This document shows, piece by piece, positions 8,703-17,020 of a stretch of 53,901 nt of DNA; positions within the stretch are counted from its first letter, which is position 1, and each line of letters starts with the position of its first letter. Origin of the DNA: Burkholderia sp. (GTDB taxonomy: Bacteria; Pseudomonadota; Gammaproteobacteria; Burkholderiales; Burkholderiaceae); assembly GCA_030151225.1 (NCBI GenBank), contig JASLEG010000353.1, positions 1 to 53,901 of the forward strand, written 5' to 3'. The position numbers and the translations under genes are program-made. The notes beneath the pieces are model-generated. The model saw only the letters and a list, made by a program, of their open reading frames with translations, made no database searches and had not been told where the DNA came from.

Positions 8703-9165
8703 GACGATGCCTCCGCAGCGTGCATCGCGATCCGGCACGAATGACGCGCGCGATCGGCACCGAAGGGAAAAACGCAGGACTGCCAAAGCCGCGAGGGCGA
8801 GGGGTGAGACGAATACTGCGGGAGCGACGGGCGCGACGACTGCGCGACGAGACACGTATGCCTGGTTCGCATGCGCAACCGCGCTGGGGCGAAGACTGGA
8901 CCGTTCATCGGAAGACCGCATACGAGAGTTCGACGGTCTGAAAAGTCTAATCGCCGCTACGGGGATACCCTAAGTAACAAAGTGCAACGGTTTCTTCCGT
9001 TTCGTGACTGTCAGCCCCGCCAGTCAAGCGCCATCGGTCGGCCAGCGAATTTTCATCGGATAGCGAAACAATCGTGGCGGGATGCCTCGCAGGTACGGCC
9101 CGTGTTTCGCTAACGGCACGAAACAGACGCGAAACGCGCATCGTCGCGTGTCGCGAGGCAATGCG
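8703..9165. other. intergenic region upstream of the OpgC-like gene
   Basis: There are 463 bp without a convincing gene, between the OpgC-like gene and the end of the rarD-like gene, both on the minus strand. It contains a modestly AT-rich patch around 8930-9000 that could hold the OpgC-like promoter. I see no strong terminator, repeat or RNA structure. Confidence 0.5.
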
Positions 9166-10065
9166 TCAGTGCGGCGTCACACGTCGCATGACCAGATAGC
9201 TGTGCCAGGCCGTCAGCGCGACCGCGACCCAGATCGGCGTGTAGGTGCCGAGCTGCTGCGCGCTCAGCGATTCGCCGAGCAGCAGCACGGAGGCCGCCAC
9301 GAGCAGCACCGGCTCCACGTAGCCGAGGATGCCGAACAACGCCATCGGCAGCATGCGGCTCGCCTTCAGATAGCAGCCGAGCGCGAGCGTGGAGAGCACG
9401 CCAAGCCCCGGCAGCCAGACCCACTGCAGCATGGTGTGGCCCGCCACCGGCGAGCCCAGCGTCACGATGGTCAGCACCGCCACCGGCAGCAGCAGCACGA
9501 TCTCCACCGCGAACAGCGTGAGCGGATCGACCTCGATGCGCCGGCGCAGCATGAAGTAGGGCGGATAGCCGATCGCCACCACCAGCGTCGGCCACGCGAA
9601 TGCACGCGTGACCCAGATCTCGTGCACCACGCCGAGCGCCGCGAACGCCACCGCGCACCATTGCAGCGGCGACAGCGTCTCGCGATAGACGAAGCGGCCC
9701 ACCAGCACCATCGACAGCGGCAGCAGGAAATAGCCGAGCGACACCTCGAGCATGCGCCCGTGCAGCGGCGCCCACAGGAACAGCCACAGCTGGGTGCCGA
9801 GCAGCGCCGCGCCGATCGTGACCGCGAGCGCCACGCGGCGATCGCCAAGCACGCGCCGCGCGAAGGCGGCGAGCTCGCCGAGGCGCCCGCGCATCGCCAC
9901 CAGGGTCAGCGCGCCGGGCAGGGTCCAGACGATGCGCCACGCAAAGATGTCGAGGCCCGTGAGCGGCGCGAGCAGCTTGACGTACACCGACATCAGGGCG
10001 AACAGGGTACAGGCGGACACGGACAGCATCACGCCGCGCCGTGCCTCGGGAAAATCGTGAATCAT
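9166..10065 (-). CDS. RarD-like EamA family transporter, 299 aa
   Basis: This is a ten-helix inner-membrane permease of the drug/metabolite transporter superfamily. It starts RRGVMLSVSACTLFALMSVYVKLL, the first EamA helix, and has the second repeat beginning around residue 145 (IGYPPYFMLRRRIEVDPLTLF), which together with GYVEPVLLVAASVLLLGE near the C terminus resembles RarD. Length equals the family norm of about 300. RarD is annotated as a chloramphenicol-sensitive protein, but its physiological substrate is not settled. The start is the ATG at 10065, 18 bp after the acylphosphatase stop, so the two genes are likely co-transcribed. Confidence 0.85.
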   Translation of the reverse strand: MIHDFPEARRGVMLSVSACTLFALMSVYVKLLAPLTGLDIFAWRIVWTLPGALTLVAMRGRLGELAAFARRVLGDRRVALAVTIGAALLGTQLWLFLWAPLHGRMLEVSLGYFLLPLSMVLVGRFVYRETLSPLQWCAVAFAALGVVHEIWVTRAFAWPTLVVAIGYPPYFMLRRRIEVDPLTLFAVEIVLLLPVAVLTIVTLGSPVAGHTMLQWVWLPGLGVLSTLALGCYLKASRMLPMALFGILGYVEPVLLVAASVLLLGESLSAQQLGTYTPIWVAVALTAWHSYLVMRRVTPH

Positions 10066-10083
10066 CGAAACGGCCGGGTCGGA

Positions 10084-10380
10084 TCAGTGTTGCTGGAATC
10101 GCTCGAAGCGCTTGTCGGTGGGGCGATCCTCGAATTCCACCTCGCTCACGCGCGCGGCGGGCGGCCCGCTGCGCAGCCACGCGAGCATCCGGTCGATCTG
10201 CGGGGCCGGCCCCTGGATCATCGCCTCGACCGAGCCGTCCTCGCGATTGGCCACCCAGCCGCGCAGCTTCAGCGCGTGCGCCTCGCGCACCGTCGCATGG
10301 CGGAAGCCGACGCCCTGCACCACGCCGCGCACGCGCACGTAGACCGTTTCCACCCGTTCGTCGAGATCCTTGCCGCTCAT
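10084..10380 (-). CDS. acyP: acylphosphatase, 98 aa
   Basis: This small soluble enzyme hydrolyses acyl-phosphates such as carbamoyl- and acetyl-phosphate. The signature VRVRGVVQGVGFRHATV carries the phosphate-binding loop and its arginine (GVGFR); GWVANREDGSVEAMIQGP supplies the catalytic asparagine and the second conserved block. Length is the family norm. The ATG at 10380 was chosen because the upstream frame is cysteine- and arginine-rich and implausible. It is followed at 18 bp by the RarD-like gene, a probable two-gene operon, and is divergent from hpnA across 152 bp. Confidence 0.93.
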   Translation of the reverse strand: MSGKDLDERVETVYVRVRGVVQGVGFRHATVREAHALKLRGWVANREDGSVEAMIQGPAPQIDRMLAWLRSGPPAARVSEVEFEDRPTDKRFERFQQH

Positions 10381-10532
10381 GTCGTTCCCCATCCGGTTGC
10401 ATCGAAGCCCCGCATTGTAAGCGCGACCCATGGCGCCTGCCGCACGCCCGCGCCACGCGCAGCACGTACAATCGCGCATCTTGCACAACCGCCGCGCCCG
10501 CCCCGTCGCGCCGCGCGGCCCAGAGGAACGGC

Positions 10533-11543
10533 ATGACCCAGACACAACGCGATCTCGTACTCGTCACCGGCGCCTCCGGCTTCGTCGGCTCCTCCGTCGC
10601 GCGCATCGCGCAGGAGCGGGGCTACGCGGTGCGCGTGCTGGTGCGCGCCTCCAGCCCGCGCACCAACGTGGCCGGCCTCGACGCGGAAATCGTCACCGGC
10701 GACATGCGCGACGAGGCGTCGATGCGCGTGGCACTGCGCGGCGTGCGCTACCTGCTGCACGTGGCGGCCGATTACCGGCTGTGGGCGCCCGATCCGCTCG
10801 AGATCGAGCGCGCGAACCTCGAAGGTGCGGTCGCCACCATGCGCGCGGCGCTGGCCGAGGGCGTGGAGCGCATCGTCTACACCAGCAGCGTGGCCACGCT
10901 GAAGGTGACGAGCTCGGGCGCCTCCACCGACGAAACCTCGCCGCTCGCGGCCGATCAGGCGATCGGTGTGTACAAGCGCAGCAAGGTGCTGGCCGAGCGC
11001 GCGGTCGAGAAGATGATCGCCGAGCAGGGGCTGCCGGCCGTGATCGTCAACCCGTCGACCCCGATCGGCCCGCGCGACGTGAAGCCCACGCCCACCGGGC
11101 GCATCATCGTGGAGGCGGCCACCGGCAAGATCCCCGCCTTCGTCGATACCGGCCTGAACCTCGTGCACGTGGACGACGTGGCGCACGGCCACTTCCTCGC
11201 GCTCGACCACGGCCGCATCGGCGAGCGCTACATCCTCGGCGGCGAGAACCTGCCCCTGCAGCAGATGCTGGCCGACATCGCGCAGATGGTGGGCCGCAGG
11301 CCGCCGACCATCGCGCTGCCGCGCGGCCCGCTGTACCCGCTCGCGTACGCGGCGGAGCTGGTGGCCAAGTTCACGAAGCGCGAGCCGTTCGTGACGGTGG
11401 ACGGCCTGAGGATGTCGAAGAACAAGATGTACTTCACCTCGGCGAAGGCCGAGCGCGAACTCGGCTACCGCGCGCGCGCGTATCGCGACGGGCTGCGCGA
11501 CGCGCTGGACTGGTTCCGCGAGGCCGGCTACCTCGCACGCTGA
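10533..11543 (+). CDS. hpnA: hopanoid-associated sugar epimerase/dehydrogenase HpnA, 336 aa
   Basis: This is an extended short-chain dehydrogenase of the dihydroflavonol-4-reductase type. The Rossmann motif VTGASGFVGSSVAR lies at the N terminus and the catalytic pair is in VYKRSK (Tyr-x-x-x-Lys) near residue 150. Length and sequence style fit HpnA, which is found with hopanoid biosynthesis genes and is thought to act in making or modifying the polar head group; its exact reaction is not settled. The ATG at 10533 has GAGGAA at 10523-10528. The presence of hpnB, ispH and hpnH within the next 5 kb supports the name over a generic NAD-dependent epimerase. Confidence 0.88.
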   Translation: MTQTQRDLVLVTGASGFVGSSVARIAQERGYAVRVLVRASSPRTNVAGLDAEIVTGDMRDEASMRVALRGVRYLLHVAADYRLWAPDPLEIERANLEGAVATMRAALAEGVERIVYTSSVATLKVTSSGASTDETSPLAADQAIGVYKRSKVLAERAVEKMIAEQGLPAVIVNPSTPIGPRDVKPTPTGRIIVEAATGKIPAFVDTGLNLVHVDDVAHGHFLALDHGRIGERYILGGENLPLQQMLADIAQMVGRRPPTIALPRGPLYPLAYAAELVAKFTKREPFVTVDGLRMSKNKMYFTSAKAERELGYRARAYRDGLRDALDWFREAGYLAR

Positions 11544-11673
11544 GCGCGGCGGCGCTCAGCGGCGAGTGCGTCGCCGCACATCCCGTGCCCTGCCAGCACT
11601 TTGTTACACGTCGAAGGCGAACCGTGCACGGGCCAGCGGGTAAAATCGCCGGTCCTACGTAGAGAATGCACGC

Positions 11674-13212
11674 ATGAACCTGAACGACCAGATCGACACG
11701 CTCGGTGCGGGCATCGATCAGCTCCTCCATACCGCGCGAACGGTATCGGAAGCCGCCAAGGCCGCGCTCGAATCGGCGGCCGCCGACCAGGCCGCCGCGA
11801 AAGCCGCCGCCGAGGACGCGAGCAACGCACGCGCCGCCACCGCCCGGATGAGCGAGGAGCGTGCGGCCGCCGACGGCGTCGCTGCGCAGGCCGCCGCCGA
11901 CCGCGCGGCCACCGAAGCCCTCCATGAACAGATGCGCGCGGTGCAGGCCGCCGCCGAATCGGCCGCCGCCCAGGCCTTGATCGACAAGACCGCGGCCGAG
12001 GCACTCGCCGCGCGCGTGGCCACCGAACGCGAAGCCGCCGAGGCCACGCAACGGCAGGCCGCCGCCGATCGCGATGCGGCGCAGGCCGCCGCGCGTCAGG
12101 CCGCGACCGACCGCGAAGCGGCCGAGCGCGCCAACCGGCAGGCCACCGCGCAACGCGAAACATCGGAAGCCGCAACGAGGCAGGCGGCGATCGACCGCGA
12201 AGCCGCAGAATCCGCAATAAAGCAGGCCGCCGCCGATCGCGAGATCGCGCAAACGGAAGCGAAGCGCGCGATCGCCGAGCGCGAGGCGGCGCTGGCCGCG
12301 ATGCAGCAGGCGGCCGAGGATCGTGCCGCCGCCGAAGCCGCCGCCACGCGGGCAGCCGAGGATCGCGCCGCCGCCGAAGCGGCCGTGAGGCAGGCCGCGG
12401 ACGAGCGCGCCGCGAACCTGCAACACGCGAGCGCCGTGGATACAGCGGGCGCGCAACAGGCGGCCGACGACCGCGCCGCGGCCGAGGCTGCCGCACAACG
12501 CGCCGCCGAGGATCGCGCCGCCGCCGAAACCGCGGCCAGACAGGCCGCGGCGGATCGCGAAGCGGCCGACGCGCTGATGCAGCAGGCCACCGCCGATCTC
12601 GACACCGCGGAAACGGCGCGCCGCCAGGCCAGCGCCGATCGCGCGGCCCTGGCCGACGCCACCGAGCAGTTCGAGGCCGAACGCGCCGCGGCGCAATCCA
12701 CGGCCGCGCTCGCTTCGGCGGACAAGGCCGCGGCCGAGTTGCTGGCGGCTCAGGCCGCCTCGGACAAGGCAGTCGCGGAACAGGCACTGCGCGAGGCCCA
12801 GGCGAAGGAAGCGGCGGCGCTCGAAGCGGCCGAGGCCGCCAGGACAGCCGAGGCAGCCGAGCCGGCACCGGCCGAACCCGCCGCGCCCGCGCCGACCCAG
12901 CTCGTGGTGGCACGCCCGTCGCAGGACGTGCTGACGCTGACGATCGGCCCGAACCAGGTGCCGCTCACGCCGATCCAGCTGAGCCAGCTGATCGAGGAAC
13001 TCGCGCATGCACGCGCCTCGATGACGATCGAGCAGCCGAGCGGCCTGCCCACGGGCTGGCGTTTCGTCTCGACGAAGAATCCGATGATGGCGGTACAGAA
13101 GCAGACCAATGGCGACCGCCTGCTGGTGGCGCGTCACACCGGCTATGGCTGGGTGCCGTTCACCTTCTCGCCGGACACGGTGGTGCAGATGTACATGCTG
13201 CTGACGCAGTAA
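11674..13212 (+). CDS. alanine-rich 14-residue-repeat coiled-coil protein, 512 aa
   Basis: I do not recognise a characterised family, although generic pipelines may call it TolA-like. Residues 1-30 look like an ordinary amphipathic start (MNLNDQIDTLGAGIDQLL). Residues about 99-375 are a nearly perfect array of 14-residue units with consensus RQAAADREAAEAAx, in strict register at 127, 141, 155 and so on to 239, then shifted by an 8-residue insertion (253-260) and resumed to about 372. Residues 391-408 are an Ala/Pro/Glu hinge, and 409-512 form a compact, non-repetitive domain with GWRFVSTKNP and GYGWVPFTF. There is no signal peptide or membrane helix, so it is probably cytoplasmic, rod-shaped and about 40 nm long if fully helical. 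It lies between hpnA and hpnB and ends at a strong terminator. Confidence 0.8.
   Translation: MNLNDQIDTLGAGIDQLLHTARTVSEAAKAALESAAADQAAAKAAAEDASNARAATARMSEERAAADGVAAQAAADRAATEALHEQMRAVQAAAESAAAQALIDKTAAEALAARVATEREAAEATQRQAAADRDAAQAAARQAATDREAAERANRQATAQRETSEAATRQAAIDREAAESAIKQAAADREIAQTEAKRAIAEREAALAAMQQAAEDRAAAEAAATRAAEDRAAAEAAVRQAADERAANLQHASAVDTAGAQQAADDRAAAEAAAQRAAEDRAAAETAARQAAADREAADALMQQATADLDTAETARRQASADRAALADATEQFEAERAAAQSTAALASADKAAAELLAAQAASDKAVAEQALREAQAKEAAALEAAEAARTAEAAEPAPAEPAAPAPTQLVVARPSQDVLTLTIGPNQVPLTPIQLSQLIEELAHARASMTIEQPSGLPTGWRFVSTKNPMMAVQKQTNGDRLLVARHTGYGWVPFTFSPDTVVQMYMLLTQ
12052..12789 (+). repeat. in-frame 42-bp tandem repeats encoding a 14-residue heptad-pair array
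   Basis: The DNA encoding residues 127-372 of the coiled-coil protein is built from about 17 units of 42 bp (14 codons). Units are diverged at nucleotide level but keep the pattern [RQK][QR]AAADR[EAD]AAEAAx. The register breaks once, by 24 bp, at about 12430-12453. Since the array is in frame, gains or losses of a unit would change rod length without breaking the gene. Confidence 0.85.
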
Positions 13213-13239
13213 ACGCACGCAGCGCAGGCTTCAAAAGCG

Positions 13240-13272
13240 AACGGCACGCGATCGACGAGATCGCGTGCCGTT
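13240..13272. terminator. strong bidirectional intrinsic terminator
   Basis: A perfect 14-bp stem (13240-13253 with 13259-13272) with a GACGA loop is followed on the plus strand by TTCTC and on the minus strand by a T run (complement of AAAA at 13233-13236). It separates the convergent coiled-coil gene and hpnB. Confidence 0.88.
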
Positions 13273-13307
13273 TCTCATTGCGGCCGACGAACCACGCGCG
13301 CGCGGGC

Positions 13308-14492
13308 CTACTTGCCGGTCGGCGCCTGCACGCGCGCCTTCCACTGGCCACCCTTGCCGCGCCAGTAACGCCAGGCCGAGGCGAAGGTCGCGCCGTTGTA
13401 GAACAGCGCCACCAGCGGCAGCGCGGGCGCCCACAGCAGCGAGCGCCGGTAATAGGCCAGCATCGGCGCATACGCGGCGCTCATCGCGGCCCAGGCCAGC
13501 CACGCGGGCCAGGCCTGCGCGCCGTAGGCGAGCGCGGCCAGGGGCGGCAGCAGATAGATGATCGACATGCCGAGCAGCGTGCCCGCCAGCAGCAGCGGCG
13601 AGTAGTGCAGCTGGGTGAACGCCGTGCGCGCGATCATGTTCCAGATGTCGCGCCAGCTGTCGTAAGGACGCAGCGACACGCTGCGGTCGGCCAGATCGAG
13701 CCGGATCGGATGATGCTTGCCGCCGCGATGCTTGATCTGCGCGGCCAGGCTGCAGTCGTCGATCAGCGCGCCGCGGATCGACTCGATGCCGCCCGCCTCC
13801 TCGAGCGCCGCGCGCCGCACCAGCATGCAGCCGCCGGCCGCGCCGGCCGTCTTGCGGCGCGTGTCGTTGATCCACGAGAACGGATAGAGCTTCGCGAAGA
13901 AGAACACGAAGGCCGGGATCAGCGCCTTTTCCCAGAACGAATCGCAGCGCAGCCGCACCATCAGCGAGACGAGATCGCGCTGCTCGGCCTGCGCGCGCGT
14001 GACGAGCTGCGCCACCGCGTCGGCCGGATGGCCGATGTCCGCATCGGTCAGCAGCAGGTAGTCGGCCGGCAGGCCGAGCGTGCGCACCGCGGCGATGCCC
14101 TGCGACTGCGCCCACACCTTGCCCGACCAGCCCGCCGGCAGCGGCTGCGCGCTCAGCACCGTGAGCCGGTCCGCGTGCTGCGCGGCCAGCGCGGCCGCGC
14201 GCGCGGCGTCGGCGGTGCCGTCGGTGCTGTGGTCGTCCACCACGATCACGTGGAACGCGCCCGCGTAGTCCTGGCGGATCAGCGAGGTGACGGCCTCGCC
14301 GATCACGTCCACCTCGTTGCGCGCCGGCACCACCACGGCCACCGCCGGCCAGGCGGCGGCGTCCTCGCCGCGCGCGCCGGCCGGCAGCGGCGCCGGCGGG
14401 TTGGCGCGCCAGAAGCCGCCGCGCGCGAACAGCAGCACGCACCAGATAATCAGGGACAGGCACGACAGGCCGAACACGATCTGCAGGGTCAT
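13308..14492 (-). CDS. hpnB: hopene-associated glycosyltransferase HpnB, 394 aa
   Basis: This is a family 2 glycosyltransferase anchored in the inner membrane. An N-terminal helix (LQIVFGLSCLSLIIWCVLLF) is followed by a GT-A domain: VAVVVPARNEVDVIGEAV, the nucleotide/metal site VVDDHSTDGT, LLLTDADIGH (DxD-like) and an acidic IDDCSLAAQIK that matches the catalytic region. Three or four helices close the protein. Length and layout match HpnB of hopanoid clusters; its acceptor has not been established. The ATG at 14492 overlaps by four bases (ATGA) the stop of a possible 35-residue ORF. It is divergent from ispH-hpnH and converges on the coiled-coil gene, in a locus otherwise devoted to hopanoid tailoring. 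Confidence 0.88.
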   Translation of the reverse strand: MTLQIVFGLSCLSLIIWCVLLFARGGFWRANPPAPLPAGARGEDAAAWPAVAVVVPARNEVDVIGEAVTSLIRQDYAGAFHVIVVDDHSTDGTADAARAAALAAQHADRLTVLSAQPLPAGWSGKVWAQSQGIAAVRTLGLPADYLLLTDADIGHPADAVAQLVTRAQAEQRDLVSLMVRLRCDSFWEKALIPAFVFFFAKLYPFSWINDTRRKTAGAAGGCMLVRRAALEEAGGIESIRGALIDDCSLAAQIKHRGGKHHPIRLDLADRSVSLRPYDSWRDIWNMIARTAFTQLHYSPLLLAGTLLGMSIIYLLPPLAALAYGAQAWPAWLAWAAMSAAYAPMLAYYRRSLLWAPALPLVALFYNGATFASAWRYWRGKGGQWKARVQAPTGK

Positions 14493-14596
14493 GCGGCCCC
14501 CTTCATGGCGCTGCCCGCCCGCTGCCCGTTTTCGCACTGCCGAAGCGCGACATACGGGGCCACACCCTTGAATTCGAAGCCCATCCCGAGGTTCAT
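14489..14596 (-). CDS. possible 35-aa short ORF translationally coupled to hpnB
   Basis: An ATG at 14596 opens a 35-codon frame (starts MNLGMGFEFKGVAPYVAL) whose TGA overlaps the hpnB ATG as ATGA, the arrangement used for translational coupling. An AGGCG-like ribosome site lies upstream. The first half has a beta-strand-like, non-random look and the second half is weak. It could be a leader ORF that sets hpnB translation, a small membrane-associated peptide, or chance. I favour a leader ORF but cannot exclude chance. Confidence 0.3.
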   Translation of the reverse strand: MNLGMGFEFKGVAPYVALRQCENGQRAGSAMKGAA

Positions 14597-14878
14597 CCGT
14601 TCGCCTGTGAGGCCCGCGCGGCGGTGCTCGGCCGGCGGGCGCATTGAAAACCGCGTAGTGTAGCCGGGTTCGGCCGGGCGGGTCGCTCGGGGGGGCGGTT
14701 GGGTGCAACGCAACATCTTGTCCCGCGGGGAAAGCACGATAAGGCCGATAGCGTTAAAATGCGCGATTAATTTGGATGCTGGTAAATTGGAACTGGCATT
14801 GATAAACATCAAGTTGGGGCGATCGTGCCGGCCTGCCGGCCGTCTCGAACCCCGCGCTGTTGTCGGAGTTCGCCCTTT
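14493..14878. other. divergent control region between hpnB and ispH
   Basis: The 386 bp between the divergent starts holds the possible 35-codon ORF at its left end and then no gene. The part at 14735-14815 is clearly more AT-rich than its surroundings (around GCGTTAAAATGCGC and ATTTGGATGCTGGTAAATTG) and is the likely ispH-hpnH promoter zone. The ribosome site for ispH is weak. Confidence 0.5.
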
Positions 14879-15820
14879 ATGCGAGTCATTCTTGCCCAAC
14901 CCCGGGGCTTCTGTGCTGGCGTGGTGCGCGCGATCGAGATCGTCGATCGTGCGTTGCTGCAGCACGGCGCGCCTGTCTACGTGCGGCACGAGATCGTTCA
15001 CAACCGCCACGTCGTAGACAACCTGCGCAACAAGGGGGCGAAGTTCGTCGAGGAGCTCGACGAGGTGCCGCACGGCGCTGTGGCGATCTTCAGCGCGCAC
15101 GGCGTGGCACAAGTGGTGGAAAAGGATGCCGAGGCCCGCGGCCTCGACGTGCTCGACGCCACCTGCCCGCTGGTCACGAAGGTGCACGTGCAGGGCCGTC
15201 AGTACGTGGCGGCCGGCCGCCGCCTGATCCTGATCGGTCACGCCGGTCACCCGGAAGTGGAAGGCACGATCGGCCAGATTCCCGGCGAGGTGGTGCTGGT
15301 GCAGAGCGAGGCCGAGGTGGCCACGCTCGAGCTGCCGGTGAACACGCCGGTGGCGTACGTCACGCAGACCACGCTGTCGGTGGACGATACGCGTGGCATC
15401 ATCGAGGCCCTGATGCGCAGGTTCACCGACATCGTCGGTCCGGACACGCGCGACATCTGTTATGCAACGCAAAACCGCCAGGCCGCCGTGCGCGAGCTGA
15501 GCAGCCAGGTGGACGTGCTGGTCGTCGTCGGCGCGACGAACAGCTCTAACTCGAACCGTCTGCGCGAGATCGGCACCGAAAGCGGTGTGCCGAGCTATCT
15601 CGTGGCGGACGGCTCCGAAGTCCGCGCCGAATGGTTCGCGAATGCCCGGACGGTCGGCCTCACGGCCGGCGCGTCGGCGCCCGAGGAGATGGTCGAGGAC
15701 GTGATCGCCGCATTGCGCGCGCTCGGGCCCGTCGAGGTCGTCACCATGACGGGTCGCGAGGAAAAGGTCGAATTCAAGTTGCCGGCGAAGCTTCTGCAAG
15801 CTGTCGCCCGCGAAGTTTAA
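14879..15820 (+). CDS. ispH: 4-hydroxy-3-methylbut-2-enyl diphosphate reductase IspH, 313 aa
   Basis: IspH is the last enzyme of the MEP isoprenoid pathway, reducing HMBPP to IPP and DMAPP with a [4Fe-4S] cluster. The three cluster cysteines are present at Cys12 (PRGFCAGV), Cys96 (DATCPLV) and Cys194 (DICYATQNRQ), with His41, His74, His124 and the catalytic Glu126 (HAGHPEVEG) and the GATNSSNSNRL diphosphate site. The ATG at 14879 starts MRVILAQPRGFCAG as in the family; an upstream GTG frame is implausible. hpnH follows at 12 bp, so the two are one operon. Because isoprenoids are essential and many relatives carry another ispH with fkpB, this copy may be a paralogue serving hopanoid synthesis. 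Confidence 0.95.
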   Translation: MRVILAQPRGFCAGVVRAIEIVDRALLQHGAPVYVRHEIVHNRHVVDNLRNKGAKFVEELDEVPHGAVAIFSAHGVAQVVEKDAEARGLDVLDATCPLVTKVHVQGRQYVAAGRRLILIGHAGHPEVEGTIGQIPGEVVLVQSEAEVATLELPVNTPVAYVTQTTLSVDDTRGIIEALMRRFTDIVGPDTRDICYATQNRQAAVRELSSQVDVLVVVGATNSSNSNRLREIGTESGVPSYLVADGSEVRAEWFANARTVGLTAGASAPEEMVEDVIAALRALGPVEVVTMTGREEKVEFKLPAKLLQAVAREV

Positions 15821-15832
15821 GGAGGACATCTC

Positions 15833-16993
15833 TTGTCTATTCCGCTGCTCCAGCAAGTCCGGGTCGGCGCATACATCATGCGCAACCACCTGTCCGGCAA
15901 CAAACGCTACCCGCTCGCGCTGATGCTCGAGCCCCTGTTCCGCTGCAACCTGGCCTGCAACGGCTGCGGCAAGATCGATTATCCGGATCCCATCCTGAAC
16001 CAGCGCCTGTCCATCGAGGAATGCCTGGGCGCGGTGGACGAGGCCGGCGCACCGATCGTGTCGATCGCCGGCGGCGAGCCGCTGCTGCACCGTGACATGC
16101 CGGAAATCGTCAAGGGCATCATGAAGCGCAAGAAGTTCGTGTACCTGTGCACGAACGCGCTGCTGATGGAAAAGAAGATGGACGACTACGAGCCGAGCCC
16201 GTATTTCGTCTGGTCGGTCCACCTCGACGGCGACCACGAGGCGCACGATCATTCCGTGTCGCAGGAAGGCACGTACGACAAGGCCGTGGCCGCGATCCGC
16301 GAAGCCAAGCGCCGCGGTTTCCGCGTGAACATCAACTGCACGCTGTTCAACGACGCGATCCCCGAGCGCGTGGCGAAGTTCTTCGACACGCTCAAGCCGA
16401 TGGGCGTGGACGGCATCACCGTGTCGCCGGGCTACGCCTACGAGCGCGCGCCGGATCAGCAGCACTTCCTGAACCGCGACAAGACCAAGACGCTGTTCCG
16501 CGAGATCTTCAAGCGCGGCGAGGGCGGCAAGCGCTGGTCGTTCAGCCAGTCGTCGCTGTTCCTGGACTTCCTGGCCGGCAACCAGACCTACAAGTGCACG
16601 CCGTGGGGCAACCCGGCGCGTACCGTGTTCGGCTGGCAGAAGCCGTGCTATCTGGTCGGCGAAGGTTACGTGAAGACCTTCAAGGAACTGATGGAAACGA
16701 CGGAGTGGGACAACTACGGCGTGGGCAACTACGAGAAGTGCGCGGACTGCATGGTCCACTGCGGCTTCGAGGCCACCGCCGTGGTGGACACCATCACGCA
16801 CCCGCTGAAGGCCTTCGCGCTGAGCCGCAAGGGCATCAAGACGGAAGGCGCGTTCGCCCCGGACATCCCCATCGACAAGCAACGCCCGGCCGAGTACGTG
16901 TTCTCGCGCCACGTCGAGATCAAGCTCGAAGAGATCAAGGTGGCGGGCAAGGGCAAGCTGCAGAAGCCCGCGAAGGCCGCCACGCCGGCGTGA
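15833..16993 (+). CDS. hpnH: adenosyl-hopene transferase HpnH (radical SAM), 386 aa
   Basis: This radical-SAM enzyme adds the 5'-deoxyadenosyl group to diploptene or hopene, the first step of the C35 bacteriohopane side chain. The SAM cluster motif is CNLACNGC (Cys38, Cys42, Cys45), followed by the glycine-rich SIAGGEPLL and VWSVHLDGD blocks. A second cysteine set (YEKCADCMVHCGFE) near residue 305-315 is in the C-terminal region usual for HpnH. The start is a TTG at 15833 with a perfect GGAGG at 15821-15825, eight bases upstream; no ATG fits as well. It is co-transcribed with ispH and ends at a strong terminator. Confidence 0.96.
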   Translation: MSIPLLQQVRVGAYIMRNHLSGNKRYPLALMLEPLFRCNLACNGCGKIDYPDPILNQRLSIEECLGAVDEAGAPIVSIAGGEPLLHRDMPEIVKGIMKRKKFVYLCTNALLMEKKMDDYEPSPYFVWSVHLDGDHEAHDHSVSQEGTYDKAVAAIREAKRRGFRVNINCTLFNDAIPERVAKFFDTLKPMGVDGITVSPGYAYERAPDQQHFLNRDKTKTLFREIFKRGEGGKRWSFSQSSLFLDFLAGNQTYKCTPWGNPARTVFGWQKPCYLVGEGYVKTFKELMETTEWDNYGVGNYEKCADCMVHCGFEATAVVDTITHPLKAFALSRKGIKTEGAFAPDIPIDKQRPAEYVFSRHVEIKLEEIKVAGKGKLQKPAKAATPA

Positions 16994-17020
16994 GGCCGGT
17001 GATCGGCTGATCCTGAAAGC

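Noticed and set aside
12052..12789. Tandem repeats that might be mistaken for a CRISPR array
   Set aside because: The 42-bp units are contiguous, in frame and without spacers; they encode a protein coiled coil.
11434..13218. 594-codon Gly-rich open frame on the minus strand
   Set aside because: It is the mirror of the alanine-rich repeat gene, caused by GC-rich codons without stops. Composition is extreme, it has no domain, and it overlaps both hpnA and the terminator.
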